The notes beneath the pieces are model-generated. The model was not told the origin of the DNA. It worked only from the letters and a program-made list of their open reading frames with translations, and did no database searches. Shown here piece by piece: positions 1 to 8,339 of a stretch of 64,000 nt of DNA (within the stretch, counting starts at the first letter, position 1; every line of letters starts with the position of its first letter). Location of the stretch: assembly GCF_000956535.1 (NCBI RefSeq), contig NZ_JYIY01000073.1, positions 81,069 to 145,068 of the forward strand, read 5' to 3'. Origin of the DNA: Microbacterium ginsengisoli (GTDB lineage Bacteria > Actinomycetota > Actinomycetes > Actinomycetales > Microbacteriaceae). Made by a program: the position numbers and the translations under genes.

Positions 1-517
1 CGAACGCAGTGCGGTCGACGAGGAAGAAGCCGGTCATCGGGTCGGTGACGTTCTTGAGCTTCTTCGGGAACAGCGCCTTGGTGAGGTTGGTCGAGGCCTG
101 CGACACGAACACGCGGAGGGCGTTCGACAGGCCGCCGTTCTCGCCGTTCTCCGTGTAGCGCGAGGCCACCACGACATCGACGTCGCCGCGGGCGTGGCGG
201 GCGACCAGGTTCACGATGTCCTCGGGCGGATGCTGCAGGTCACCGTCCATCACGATGCAGACGTCGGCGTGCGCGGCCTGAAGGCCCGCCACGACCGCGC
301 CGGAGAGTCCGCCCACCGAGTCCTCGCGGTGCAGCATGCGCACCGGGATCGGGGCGGTCTCGGCGACCTGCTCGATGACGCGCGGGGTGTCGTCGGTGGA
401 GTCATCGACGAAGAGGATCTCGAGGTCGAGAGAAGGGGTCGCGGCAGCGACCCGGCGAACGAGCTCGGCGACGTTGGGAGCCTCGTTGTAGGTCGGGACG
501 ACGACAGTCACCTGCAT
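1..517 (-). CDS. Family 2 glycosyltransferase, polyprenyl-phosphate mannosyltransferase type (partial)
   Basis: The first 172 codons of a GT2 enzyme of the dolichol-phosphate-mannose synthase/Ppm1 kind, cut by the window edge. From ATG at 517 it begins MQVTVVVPTYNEAPN, then shows the nucleotide-binding FVDDSTDD, the metal-binding DGDLQHP (DxD site), SRYTENGENGG and finally DPMTGFFLV, in the order usual for the family. Such enzymes move a sugar from a nucleotide donor to a polyprenyl phosphate at the inner face of the membrane. The start is supported by GGAGG eight bases upstream. Whether a C-terminal GtrA-like membrane domain follows cannot be seen. The family is clear; the sugar donated is unknown. 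Confidence 0.85.
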   Translation of the reverse strand, partial: MQVTVVVPTYNEAPNVAELVRRVAAATPSLDLEILFVDDSTDDTPRVIEQVAETAPIPVRMLHREDSVGGLSGAVVAGLQAAHADVCIVMDGDLQHPPEDIVNLVARHARGDVDVVVASRYTENGENGGLSNALRVFVSQASTNLTKALFPKKLKNVTDPMTGFFLVDRTAF

Positions 518-656
518 GGCATTCGCCTCCGTGTAGCGAGGAAGTGACGTCGACCAGCGACGCCGACCACCATGCTGGCATGCCGCACCCTATGATTTGC
601 CCGGAATGTGGAGAACCATGGGGGTCGGATAGCCAAATCGTAATCAAGCCGAGACC

Positions 657-680
657 TATAATCCGCCCTACGCTGGAGTC
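657..680 (+). promoter_or_regulatory. Promoter -10 elements of the glutaredoxin-like gene
   Basis: TATAAT, a perfect -10 hexamer, lies at 657-662, and TACGCT at 669-674 is exactly six bases before the ATG at 681. The second would give a leaderless mRNA, the arrangement seen at many genes in this window. The first would give an 11-12-base leader. No good -35 box is visible for either. Confidence 0.5.
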
Positions 681-941
681 ATGACCATCGACTCCACCAC
701 CATCACCATGTACGGCGCGGAGTGGTGCCGCGACTGCCGGCGCACGAAGTCCCAGCTCGATGAGCTCGGCGTCGCGTACGACTACGTCGACGTCGAGGCC
801 GAGCCCGCCGCGGCCGACATCGCGCGCGAGATCTCGGGCCGCACGAACATCCCCGTCGTCGTCTACCCCGACGCGACCTTCCACGTCGAGCCGAGCAACG
901 CCGACGTCGAGGCGAAGCTCACCGAGCTCGCCCTCATCTGA
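681..941 (+). CDS. Glutaredoxin-like (mycoredoxin-type) small redox protein
   Basis: An 86-residue single thioredoxin-fold protein. The redox motif is W-C-R-D-C-R at about residues 14-19, followed by a cis-proline segment (TNIPVVVYPD) and a short C-terminal helix, the glutaredoxin layout. Actinobacterial mycoredoxins and NrdH-like proteins have this size and use such CxxC sites to reduce disulfides or mixed disulfides with mycothiol. The CRDC motif differs from the CGYC of mycoredoxin-1 and the CxQC of NrdH, so the partner is uncertain. It stands alone, with its own -10 box and a hairpin just after the stop. Confidence 0.8.
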   Translation: MTIDSTTITMYGAEWCRDCRRTKSQLDELGVAYDYVDVEAEPAAADIAREISGRTNIPVVVYPDATFHVEPSNADVEAKLTELALI

Positions 942-947
942 GTGATC

Positions 948-976
948 GGATGCCGCGGCACCGAGTCGCGGCATCC
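948..976 (+). terminator. Hairpin after the glutaredoxin-like gene
   Basis: GGATGCCGCG (948-957) pairs perfectly with CGCGGCATCC (967-976) around a nine-base loop, seven bases after the stop codon. No T-run follows, so it may be a terminator or an mRNA-stabilising hairpin. Its arms are the GGATGCC/GGCATCC word that is abundant all over the window. Confidence 0.5.
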
Positions 977-1050
977 CTGACACTCGATGCCATGGTGCTC
1001 CGGGCGCGACATCCCTATGCTGAGGGCGTCCGCACGCGAAGGAGAGTGCC

Positions 1051-2784
1051 ATGACATCGACCCCCGCGTCACCCCCCAGCGCGATCGATGAGACCGTCCG
1101 GACCGAGATCGATCATGCGATCGCGGCCCTGCACGCGGGATCCCGCGTCTGGACCCAGTTCTCGCTCGCGCAGCGCGCGACCCTGCTGAGGCGCGTGCGC
1201 GCCGCGGTCGGCGCCGTCGCCCGGGAGTGGGCCGAGACCGCCGCGCGCTCGAAGGGCCTGCACGTCGGGCATCCGCTGGTCGGCGAGGAGTGGCTCTCGG
1301 GCCCCTACGCCGTGCTGACCGGGCTCGACGGCTACATCGAGAGCCTCGAGGCACTCGCCGCCGGCCGCAGCCCCATCGAGAAACTGTTCGTCGACGACGG
1401 CCCGGGCGGGCGCACCCGCGTACACACGTTCCCCTCGCACGCCGTCGACCACGTGCTGCTCTCTGGCTTCACCGGCGAGGTCTGGCTCGAGCCGGGTGTC
1501 ACCCCGCAGGACGCCACCGCCACCGCGGGCCTCGCGCAGCGGCATCCGACCGAGCCCGGCGGCGTGGGACTCGTGCTCGGCGCCGGCAACATCACCTCGA
1601 TCCCGGTGCTCGACGTGCTCTACGAGCTGCTCGCGTTCTCACGGGTGTCGATCCTCAAGGTGAACCCCACGCAGGACGCCCTCGTGCCGATCTTCGAGCG
1701 CGCGCTCGCGGCGCTCATCGAGCCGGGATTCCTGCGCATCGTGCGGGGCGCGGGTGACGTCGGCGCCTACCTCACCGCCCACGAGGGCGTCGACCACGTG
1801 CACATCACCGGGTCCGCGGTGACCTTCGACGCGATCGTGTGGGGGCAGGGCGAGGATGCCGCGTCCCGCCGCCGCGCCGACGACCCGCGCCTGGCCCACC
1901 CCATCACCGCCGAGCTCGGCGGGGTCTCCCCGATCATCGTCGTTCCCGGCGAATGGTCGGACGCCGATCTGCGCTACCAGGCGGAGCACGTCGTCACGAT
2001 GCGCCTCCACAACAGCGGCCACAACTGCATCGCGGGGCAGGTGGTGCTGCTCGCGGCATCCTGGCCCCAGAAGGACGCCTTCCTGCAGGCGCTCCGCGAG
2101 GCCTACGGCCGAGCGCCCGCGCGGCCGGTCTGGTACCCGAACTCGGCGGCGAAGCTGTCGGCCGCCGAGAGCGACTACCCCGACGCGCAGCACTGCGGCG
2201 ACGAGCGCCTGCTGATCGAGGCCGGCGATGCGGATGCCGCCACCGCCCTCGAGACGACGGAGTACTTCTCCCCCGTGCTCGGCGTCGTCGAGCTGCCCGG
2301 CGAGGGGCGGGAGTTCCTGCGGGCGGCGGTCGCCCACGCGAACGACCGGCTCGCGGGCACGCTCGGCGCGAACGTGCTCATCGACCCGGTCACCGAGTCG
2401 ACGCTCGGTGCGGCCTTCGACGAGGAGATCGCGGCGCTGCGCTACGGCGGCATCGCGATCAACGCGTGGACGGGCGTGCTCTTCGCCACGCCGGCCCTCT
2501 CGTGGGGCGCGTTCCCCGGCCACACCGTCGCCGACGTCGGCAGCGGTCTCGGTGTCGTGCACAACACCTTCCTGGTCGACCGCATCGAGCGCTCGGTGCT
2601 GCGGGGGCCGTTCCGCCCCGCGCCGCGATCGCTCGGGCGCAGCCGGTTCACGATCCTGCCGAAGCCGCCCTGGTTCGTGACCTCGCGCACGGGCACGGCC
2701 GTGAGCGAGGGCCTCACCCGCTACCGCGCAACCGGCAGCCCGATCACCCTCGTGACGACCCTGACGAAGGCGCTCGGATCATGA
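1051..2784 (+). CDS. Aldehyde dehydrogenase family protein
   Basis: A 577-residue NAD(P)-dependent aldehyde dehydrogenase. The nucleotide-binding and catalytic halves show GLVLGAGNITSIP, HITGS, AELGGVSPII (general-base glutamate region) and the nucleophile in SGHNCIAGQ at about Cys326. It is longer than the usual 480-500 residues, with an extended C-terminal part (about 510-577). The start is set by GGAGAG before ATG at 1051. Its stop overlaps the start of the GMC oxidoreductase (ATGA at 2781-2784), so the two are almost certainly co-translated. An alcohol oxidised by the GMC enzyme could be passed here as the aldehyde. The substrate is unknown. Confidence 0.88.
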   Translation: MTSTPASPPSAIDETVRTEIDHAIAALHAGSRVWTQFSLAQRATLLRRVRAAVGAVAREWAETAARSKGLHVGHPLVGEEWLSGPYAVLTGLDGYIESLEALAAGRSPIEKLFVDDGPGGRTRVHTFPSHAVDHVLLSGFTGEVWLEPGVTPQDATATAGLAQRHPTEPGGVGLVLGAGNITSIPVLDVLYELLAFSRVSILKVNPTQDALVPIFERALAALIEPGFLRIVRGAGDVGAYLTAHEGVDHVHITGSAVTFDAIVWGQGEDAASRRRADDPRLAHPITAELGGVSPIIVVPGEWSDADLRYQAEHVVTMRLHNSGHNCIAGQVVLLAASWPQKDAFLQALREAYGRAPARPVWYPNSAAKLSAAESDYPDAQHCGDERLLIEAGDADAATALETTEYFSPVLGVVELPGEGREFLRAAVAHANDRLAGTLGANVLIDPVTESTLGAAFDEEIAALRYGGIAINAWTGVLFATPALSWGAFPGHTVADVGSGLGVVHNTFLVDRIERSVLRGPFRPAPRSLGRSRFTILPKPPWFVTSRTGTAVSEGLTRYRATGSPITLVTTLTKALGS

Positions 2785-4394
2785 GCGCGCGCCTGCCGGA
2801 GGCCGCCGACTACATCGTCGTCGGGGCCGGGTCGGCGGGCGCGGCCGTCGCCGCCCGCCTCAGCGAGGATCCGTCGGTCTCGGTGCTGCTGCTCGAGGCG
2901 GGCCCGGTGGATCGGCACCTCTACATCCACGTGCCCGCCGCATTCTCGAAGCTGTTCCGCGGACGGTACGACTGGAACTACGACACCGTGCCGCAGCCCG
3001 GGCTCGAGGGGCGCACCGTGTTCTGGCCGCGCGGCAAGACGCTCGGCGGCTCGTCGTCGCTGAACGCGATGATGTGGATCCGCGGGTTCGCCGCCGACTA
3101 CGACGAATGGGCCGAGAGTGCCGGCGACCGCTGGTCGTGGGAGCACCTCGCCCCCTACTTCCGCCGCGTCGAGCGCACCGACCTCGCCCACGACCCGTCG
3201 CTCGGCACCATCGGACCGCAGTGGGTCGAGCGTCAGAGCAGCCCGCAGCCCCACACCGCCGCGTTCCTCGACGCCGCACGGGAGCTGGGCTACCCGGTGA
3301 CCCTCGCGAACGACCCGCACGACCAGGGCTTCTCCGAGACGATGCTCACCACGCACCGCGGGCGACGCGCCTCCACGGCCGACACCTACCTGCGCCCCGC
3401 CGCCCGGCGCCGCAACCTGCGGGTGGTCACCGGCGCGCACGCGCGGCGCGTGATCGTGCGGGACGGACGTGCGGTCGGTGTCGAGCTGTCGGTGCGGGGC
3501 GGCATCCGTCGTGTCATCGTCCGCCGCGAGGTCGTGCTGTCGGGCGGATCGGTCAACACCCCGCAGCTGCTCATGCTCTCGGGCATCGGGCCCGCCGACC
3601 ACCTGCGCGACCACGGCATCGACACCGTCGTCGACGCACCCGAGGTCGGCGCCAACCTGCAGGACCACCTCGTCGCCGGCCTCGCGCCAGAGGCGACCGG
3701 ACGCACCCTGTTCCACGGCGAGGAGCTCGCCCCGACTCTGCAGTGGCTCACCCGCCACCGCGGCATGCTGACCTCCAACGTCGCCGAGGGCTACGGCTTC
3801 GTGCGCACCGGCGTCGCCGACCGCACGCAGGCGCCCGCGGGCCTCCCCGACATCGAGATCATCTTCGCCGCCGCGCCCTACGTCGGGGAGGGCCTCGTTC
3901 CACTCCCGGGCGACGGCATCACGGTCGGCGCGATCCTGTTGCGACCCCGCAGTCGCGGCACGGTGACCCTCGCCTCCGCCGACCCGCTCGCCAAAGCCGT
4001 CATCGACCCGCGCTACCTCAGCGACCCCGACGGCCTCGACGCCGACACCCTCTCGGCGGGCCTGCGCGTCTGCGATGCGCTCGTCGGCACCCAGGCGCTC
4101 GGCGCCGTGACCACCGGGCGCTGGATCCAGCCCGAGAACGGCGAGAACCTCACCGTCGAGCAGCGGGTGGCCAGCTCCCTGCGCGCGTACTCCCACACGC
4201 TGTACCACCCGGTGGGCACCGCGCGCATGGGCGCGGATGCGGCATCCGTCGTGGATCCCGAGCTGCGCGTGCGCGGCGTCGACGGCCTGCGGGTCGCGGA
4301 TGCCTCGGTGATGCCCGTCATCATCCGCGGCCACACCAACGCCCCGGCGATCGTGATCGGCGAGGTCGCCGCCGACCTCATCGCCGGGCGCTGA
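2781..4394 (+). CDS. GMC family FAD oxidoreductase (choline dehydrogenase-like)
   Basis: A 537-residue flavoprotein of the glucose-methanol-choline family. The FAD dinucleotide fold is at the N-terminus (YIVVGAGSAGAAVAARL), followed by the LLLEAGP segment, GKTLGGSSSLNAMMW (GMC signature 1) and SGGSVNTPQLLMLSGIGP (signature 2). Near the C-terminus are the catalytic histidine region HPVGTARMG and HTNAPAIVIGE. Family members oxidise primary alcohols to aldehydes. The ATG overlaps the stop of the aldehyde dehydrogenase by one base (ATGA), which supports an alcohol-to-acid module. Known relatives use choline, long-chain alcohols or polyethylene glycol; nothing here chooses among them. It converges on the next gene with two bases between stops. 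Confidence 0.9.
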   Translation: MSARLPEAADYIVVGAGSAGAAVAARLSEDPSVSVLLLEAGPVDRHLYIHVPAAFSKLFRGRYDWNYDTVPQPGLEGRTVFWPRGKTLGGSSSLNAMMWIRGFAADYDEWAESAGDRWSWEHLAPYFRRVERTDLAHDPSLGTIGPQWVERQSSPQPHTAAFLDAARELGYPVTLANDPHDQGFSETMLTTHRGRRASTADTYLRPAARRRNLRVVTGAHARRVIVRDGRAVGVELSVRGGIRRVIVRREVVLSGGSVNTPQLLMLSGIGPADHLRDHGIDTVVDAPEVGANLQDHLVAGLAPEATGRTLFHGEELAPTLQWLTRHRGMLTSNVAEGYGFVRTGVADRTQAPAGLPDIEIIFAAAPYVGEGLVPLPGDGITVGAILLRPRSRGTVTLASADPLAKAVIDPRYLSDPDGLDADTLSAGLRVCDALVGTQALGAVTTGRWIQPENGENLTVEQRVASSLRAYSHTLYHPVGTARMGADAASVVDPELRVRGVDGLRVADASVMPVIIRGHTNAPAIVIGEVAADLIAGR

Positions 4395-4396
4395 GC

Positions 4397-5374
4397 TCAG
4401 TCCGCCGCGAAGGCGTCGGTCGCCTCGCGCAGCGCCCGGGCGATGCCCGGCTCGCTCGCGGCATGTCCCGCGTCGTCCACGACGATGAAGCGCGCCTCGG
4501 GCAGCGCCTGCGACAGGTCCCACGCGGTCATCAGCGGCGTGCAGACGTCGTAGCGGCCCTGCACGATGACGGTCGGGATGTCGCGCAGCCGCCCGGCGTC
4601 CTCGATGAGCTGCCCCTCGCGGAACCAGCCCTCGTGCACGAAGTAGTGGTTCTCGATGCGCGCGAACGCGACGGCGTGCTCCTGCCGGGACATCCCGGTC
4701 ACCGTGTCGGCGTCGGGCCGGAGGGTGATCGTCGAGGCCTCCCACGTCGTCCACGCCAGCGCTGCCGGCACGTGCACCGCCGGATCGGGGTCGAACAGCC
4801 GCCGGTGGTACGCCTCGATCAGCCGGGACCGCTCGAGCACCGGGATCGGCGCGAGGAACCCTTGCCAGAGGTCGGGGAAGAGCGCGCTCGCCCCGCCCTC
4901 GTAGAACCACTCCAGCTCGTGGCGGCGGAGGGTGAAGATGCCGCGCAGCACGAGCTCGCTGACAGCCTCCGGATGCGCCTCGGCGTACGCCAGGGCGAGC
5001 GCGCTGCCCCACGAGCCGCCGAAGACCTGCCACCGGTCGATGCCGAGGTTGCGGCGCAGCAGCTCGATGTCGGCCACCAGGTGCCACGTCGTGTTGTAGG
5101 CGAGGTCGGCACCCGGCTCGCTCGCGTGCGGGGTGCTGCGGCCGCATCCGCGCTGGTCGAGCAGCACGATGCGGTAGCGCTCGGGGTCGAAGAAGCGGCG
5201 GTGCCAGGCGGACGTGCCGCCCCCGGGGCCGCCGTGAAGGAAGACGACCGGTTTGCCCTCGGGATTGCCGCTCTGCTCCCAGAAGACCCGGTTGCCGTCG
5301 CCCACGAGCAGCATGCCGGTCTCGTACGGCTCGATCGGCGGATAGAGCACGTCGTCGAGTTGGCTGACCGTCAT
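4397..5374 (-). CDS. pip: Proline iminopeptidase (alpha/beta hydrolase, family S33)
   Basis: A 325-residue cytosolic aminopeptidase that removes N-terminal proline from peptides. The oxyanion HGGPGG is at residues 47-52, LLDQRGCGRS follows, and the nucleophile elbow GGSWGS has Ser121. The acid is in the C-terminal GRYDVCTP region and the histidine is in DDAGHAASEP. The length fits PIP. ATG at 5374 is chosen because TACCGT lies exactly six bases upstream (leaderless pattern). The frame is open further upstream, but that extension is low-complexity and outside the family. Confidence 0.92.
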   Translation of the reverse strand: MTVSQLDDVLYPPIEPYETGMLLVGDGNRVFWEQSGNPEGKPVVFLHGGPGGGTSAWHRRFFDPERYRIVLLDQRGCGRSTPHASEPGADLAYNTTWHLVADIELLRRNLGIDRWQVFGGSWGSALALAYAEAHPEAVSELVLRGIFTLRRHELEWFYEGGASALFPDLWQGFLAPIPVLERSRLIEAYHRRLFDPDPAVHVPAALAWTTWEASTITLRPDADTVTGMSRQEHAVAFARIENHYFVHEGWFREGQLIEDAGRLRDIPTVIVQGRYDVCTPLMTAWDLSQALPEARFIVVDDAGHAASEPGIARALREATDAFAAD

Positions 5375-5464
5375 CCCCTCACGGTACTCGCGGGTCTGCC
5401 GCAGGCCGAGGAGGCCGCCCGACACGCCTCCACGGTGGGCCGGGCGGAACGATAGGGTCCGGGT
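5375..5464. promoter_or_regulatory. Divergent leaderless promoters of pip and the Na+/H+ antiporter
   Basis: On the minus strand TACCGT (plus-strand 5381-5386) precedes the pip ATG by six bases. On the plus strand TAGGGT (5453-5458) precedes the antiporter GTG at 5465 by six bases. No clear -35 box or ribosome-binding site is present on either side. Confidence 0.55.
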
Positions 5465-7192
5465 GTGGAAGGACTGTGGTTCGTCGTCGCAGGAGTCATC
5501 GTCGTCGCGGTCGTGACAGCGTTCGGCCGCCGTCACAACGTCGCCGGGCCCATCATCCTCGTCGCGATCGGACTGCTCTGCTCACTGCTGCCGTTCATCC
5601 CCGACCTGCCACGGGTCGACCCCGAATGGATCCTCGTCGGCGTGCTTCCGCCCCTGCTCTACTCCTCGGCGGTGGCCCTGCCGGCGATCGAGTTCCGCCG
5701 CGACATCCGCCCCATCGCGGGACTGTCGGTGCTGCTCGTCGTGCTCAGCTCCGTCGCCCTCGGGGTCGTGTTCACCTGGGTGATCCCGGGGCTCAGCCTG
5801 CCGCTGGGCATCGCGCTCGGCGCGATCCTCAGTCCTACCGACGCCGTCGCCACCTCGGTCGTCAAGCGGCTCGGCATCGCCCCCCGCGTGACCACGATCC
5901 TCGCGGGCGAGAGCCTGCTCAACGACGCCACCGCGCTCGTGATCCTGCGCACGGCGATCGCGGCGATCGCGGGCGGCTTCTCCCTCGGCGAGGCGATGAT
6001 CTCCTTCGTGTGGGCGGTGCTCGGCGCCGTCATCGTGGGTGTCATCGTCGGTTGGGTGAACCTTCGGGTGCGGGCGCGCATCGGGAGCTCGGCCGCCAAC
6101 ACCGCCATCGGCTTCGTCGTCCCCTTCGTCGCCTACCTTCCCGCCGAGGCCGTCGGCGCCTCGGGTCTCGTCGCTGCGGTCGTGACCGGCATCATCACCA
6201 GCCAAGGCGCGGCGAAGTGGTTCACGCCCGAGCAGCGCATGTCGGACGAACTGAACTGGCGCACGATCGAGCTCGTGCTCGAGGGCGGCGTCTTCCTCGT
6301 GATGGGGCTCGAACTCAGCGACGTCGTCAACCGCAACTTCGAGGAGTACGAGGGCCTCTGGCACGGCGCCTGGCTGGCGCTCTCGGCGCTCGGCATCATG
6401 CTGGGGCTGCGCGCGGCCTATGTGGCGTTCCTGCTCTGGCGCATGCGCTCCCGCGCCCGTCGATACGCACGGCTCGACCTGTCGACCTACAGCGCGAAGC
6501 TGAAGGGCATCGCCGACGGCACCATTCCCGAGGAGCACCGCGGCCAGGCCGATCGGCTCCGCCGTGACGAGGAGCGCGTGCGGCGCCGCTTCGCCGGTCT
6601 CAGCGCCGATGCCGACTACTACGCATCGTCACCGCTCGGCTGGAAGCAGGGCACGATCATCACCTGGGCGGGCATGCGCGGCGTCGTCACGCTGGCCGCC
6701 GCCCAGACGCTTCCGACCACCGGCATCGACCACCGCTCGCTGCTGATCTTCGTGGCGTTCCTCGTGGCCGTCTTCAGCCTCTTCGGTCAGGGTTTCACCC
6801 TCGCGAGCGTCGTGCGCGCCCTCCGCATCCCGCCCGCGAGCGATGACGACGCGGCGAGCGACGAGCACCTGCGCCTCGACGCGGAACTGGGCGCCGCCGC
6901 CGCGACCGCTCTCGCCGACCCCACACTCACCCGCGCCGACGGCACCGCCTTCAGCGAGGGCATGGCGGCGAACGTCGGCACCCGCATGACCGAACCGCGC
7001 GACGAGGTGCTCACCGGACGCATGCGCGAGATCCTCGAGCTGCGCATCGTCATCATCGAGGCGATGCGCGACCGACTCGTCGAGATCTCCACCCACGGCG
7101 GCTACTCGACCTCGACCCTCCGACGCGCCCTCGCCGAACTCGACGCCGACCAGATCAGCCTCGAACTGCGGCTCGACGACGGCGACGACTGA
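5465..7192 (+). CDS. Na+/H+ antiporter, CPA1 family
   Basis: A 575-residue monovalent cation:proton antiporter. The N-terminal half is a bundle of hydrophobic segments carrying the CPA1 ion-binding signatures LSPTDAVATSVVKRL and GESLLNDATALVIL. WAGMRGVVTLAAAQTLP sits near the last membrane segments. A charged cytoplasmic loop (about 320-395) and a hydrophilic tail (about 450-575) follow. The product exchanges Na+ (or K+) for H+ at the plasma membrane in pH and salt homeostasis. The start is GTG at 5465, six bases after TAGGGT; an overlapping out-of-frame GTG at 5463 is discounted. Confidence 0.9.
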   Translation: MEGLWFVVAGVIVVAVVTAFGRRHNVAGPIILVAIGLLCSLLPFIPDLPRVDPEWILVGVLPPLLYSSAVALPAIEFRRDIRPIAGLSVLLVVLSSVALGVVFTWVIPGLSLPLGIALGAILSPTDAVATSVVKRLGIAPRVTTILAGESLLNDATALVILRTAIAAIAGGFSLGEAMISFVWAVLGAVIVGVIVGWVNLRVRARIGSSAANTAIGFVVPFVAYLPAEAVGASGLVAAVVTGIITSQGAAKWFTPEQRMSDELNWRTIELVLEGGVFLVMGLELSDVVNRNFEEYEGLWHGAWLALSALGIMLGLRAAYVAFLLWRMRSRARRYARLDLSTYSAKLKGIADGTIPEEHRGQADRLRRDEERVRRRFAGLSADADYYASSPLGWKQGTIITWAGMRGVVTLAAAQTLPTTGIDHRSLLIFVAFLVAVFSLFGQGFTLASVVRALRIPPASDDDAASDEHLRLDAELGAAAATALADPTLTRADGTAFSEGMAANVGTRMTEPRDEVLTGRMREILELRIVIIEAMRDRLVEISTHGGYSTSTLRRALAELDADQISLELRLDDGDD

Positions 7193-7237
7193 GCCGCGCA
7201 CATCCGCGCCGACTAGAGTTCGAGCGGAGGTGAGGCC

Positions 7238-7708
7238 ATGAGCGAGACGGATGCCCCGTCCCCCCGCCCGTCCGCGGGCGGCGACGCCCTGACGAGCCCG
7301 GTGCACCTTCCCCACGCCGCCGCCGACTGCCCGAAGTGCTTCACCGAGCTGCAGGCCGACCGGGACTGGTGGCGGGCCCGTCCCGCCGGGTCGCGGCTCG
7401 TCGGACTCGTCGTCGCCCGCGACGACATGCCGTCGGTCGTGCAGCAGCGGGACGACCTCACCCGCTTCGGCGTGCCGATCGACGGCTTCCGCCACCCCGC
7501 CCCCGAGACGCTGGAGTCGTGGGAGCAGCGGCTCGTACGCCTGTTCGGCACCCTGTCGGCGGGCGACGTGGTCGTCGTCGCCAGCATCCACGCCCTCGGC
7601 CGCAGCATCGACGAGGAGACCCGCACGGTCGCCGAACTGCGCCGTCGCGGTGTGGTCATCAAGGTGCTCAGCCACGAGGGACGCCACCTGTTCGACGCCG
7701 GACGCTGA
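7238..7708 (+). CDS. Resolvase-fold protein without the serine-recombinase catalytic residues
   Basis: A 156-residue protein whose C-terminal 100 residues resemble the N-terminal catalytic domain of serine recombinases. RLVGLVVARDD lines up with the family's xGYARVST strand. DVVVVASIHALGRSIDEETRTVAELRRRGV lines up, in pieces, with the D..DRLGR...L..L...G segment. The residue aligned with the catalytic serine is Arg, the strand arginine is Val, and the DR before LGR is HA; only the later Arg of GR remains. There is no C-terminal DNA-binding domain and no nearby inverted repeat or att site. It looks like a catalytically dead, domesticated derivative. The start has GGAGGTGAG upstream and TAGAGT further up. 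Its function is unknown. Confidence 0.6.
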   Translation: MSETDAPSPRPSAGGDALTSPVHLPHAAADCPKCFTELQADRDWWRARPAGSRLVGLVVARDDMPSVVQQRDDLTRFGVPIDGFRHPAPETLESWEQRLVRLFGTLSAGDVVVVASIHALGRSIDEETRTVAELRRRGVVIKVLSHEGRHLFDAGR

Positions 7709-7726
7709 GCCGCGGCATCCGCCCCG

Positions 7727-8305
7727 TCAGGCGGCGCGCCAGCACCCCTCGACGTGATCATCGACCAGCCCCGCCGACTGCATCAGCGCGTACATCGTCG
7801 TCGGCCCCACGAACCGGAACCCGCGTCGGCGCAGCTCACGGCTGAGCGCCGTGGACTCCGCCGTCGACGCGGGCAGGTCGCCGTAGGACGCGGCCCGCGG
7901 CGCACCGCTCGGCGTCGGGGCGAACGACCAGATCAGCGTGTCGAGCTCGCCGTCGGCGAGCGCCGCCACGAGGGTGGCGTTGCCGATCGTCGCCTCGATC
8001 TTCGCGCGGTTGCGCACGATGCCGGCATCAGCCATGAGCCGTTCGATGTCGGCGTCGCCGAACGCCGCGACCGTCACGGGCTCGAAGCCGGCGAACACCT
8101 CGCGGAACCGCGGGCGCTTGCGCAGGATCGTGATCCACGACAGCCCCGCCTGGAAGCCCTCGAGGCTCAGCTTCTCGAACAGGGCACGATCGCCGTGCAG
8201 CGGCACGCCCCACTCCTCGTCGTGGTAGCGGCGGTACTCCGCATCGCTGCCCGCCCACGCGCAGCGCGCGAGGCCGTCGTCATCGAGTTGGATGCCGCTG
8301 CTCAT
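7727..8305 (-). CDS. tag: DNA-3-methyladenine glycosylase I
   Basis: A 192-residue base-excision repair enzyme that removes 3-methyladenine from alkylated DNA. It has the Tag pattern: a zinc-ligand pair near the N-terminus (RCAWAG, Cys15, and YHDEEWGVP, His28), GFQAGLSWITILRKR, RNRAKIEATIGNA, and the C-terminal zinc ligands DDHVEGC (His184, Cys188). The length is normal. ATG at 8305 follows TAGCGT by six bases. Confidence 0.95.
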   Translation of the reverse strand: MSSGIQLDDDGLARCAWAGSDAEYRRYHDEEWGVPLHGDRALFEKLSLEGFQAGLSWITILRKRPRFREVFAGFEPVTVAAFGDADIERLMADAGIVRNRAKIEATIGNATLVAALADGELDTLIWSFAPTPSGAPRAASYGDLPASTAESTALSRELRRRGFRFVGPTTMYALMQSAGLVDDHVEGCWRAA

Positions 8306-8317
8306 CCCGCCACGCTA
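8306..8317 (-). promoter_or_regulatory. Leaderless -10 box of tag
   Basis: On the minus strand TAGCGT (plus-strand 8312-8317) lies six bases before the tag ATG. The same bases fall in a CCCGCC/GGCGGG hairpin at 8306-8325. Confidence 0.5.
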
Positions 8318-8339
8318 GCGGCGGGATGAGACATCCGGG

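Noticed and set aside
4375..4397. Frameshift or fusion between the GMC oxidoreductase and proline iminopeptidase
   Set aside because: Both genes are full length and end convergently two bases apart.
2721..5147. An 808-codon minus-strand open frame across the GMC gene
   Set aside because: Shadow of the GMC oxidoreductase and pip genes, both with full catalytic motifs.
7238..7708. Resolvase-like gene as a sign of a mobile element
   Set aside because: No catalytic serine, no DNA-binding domain, no inverted repeats or target duplication nearby, and base composition like its neighbours.
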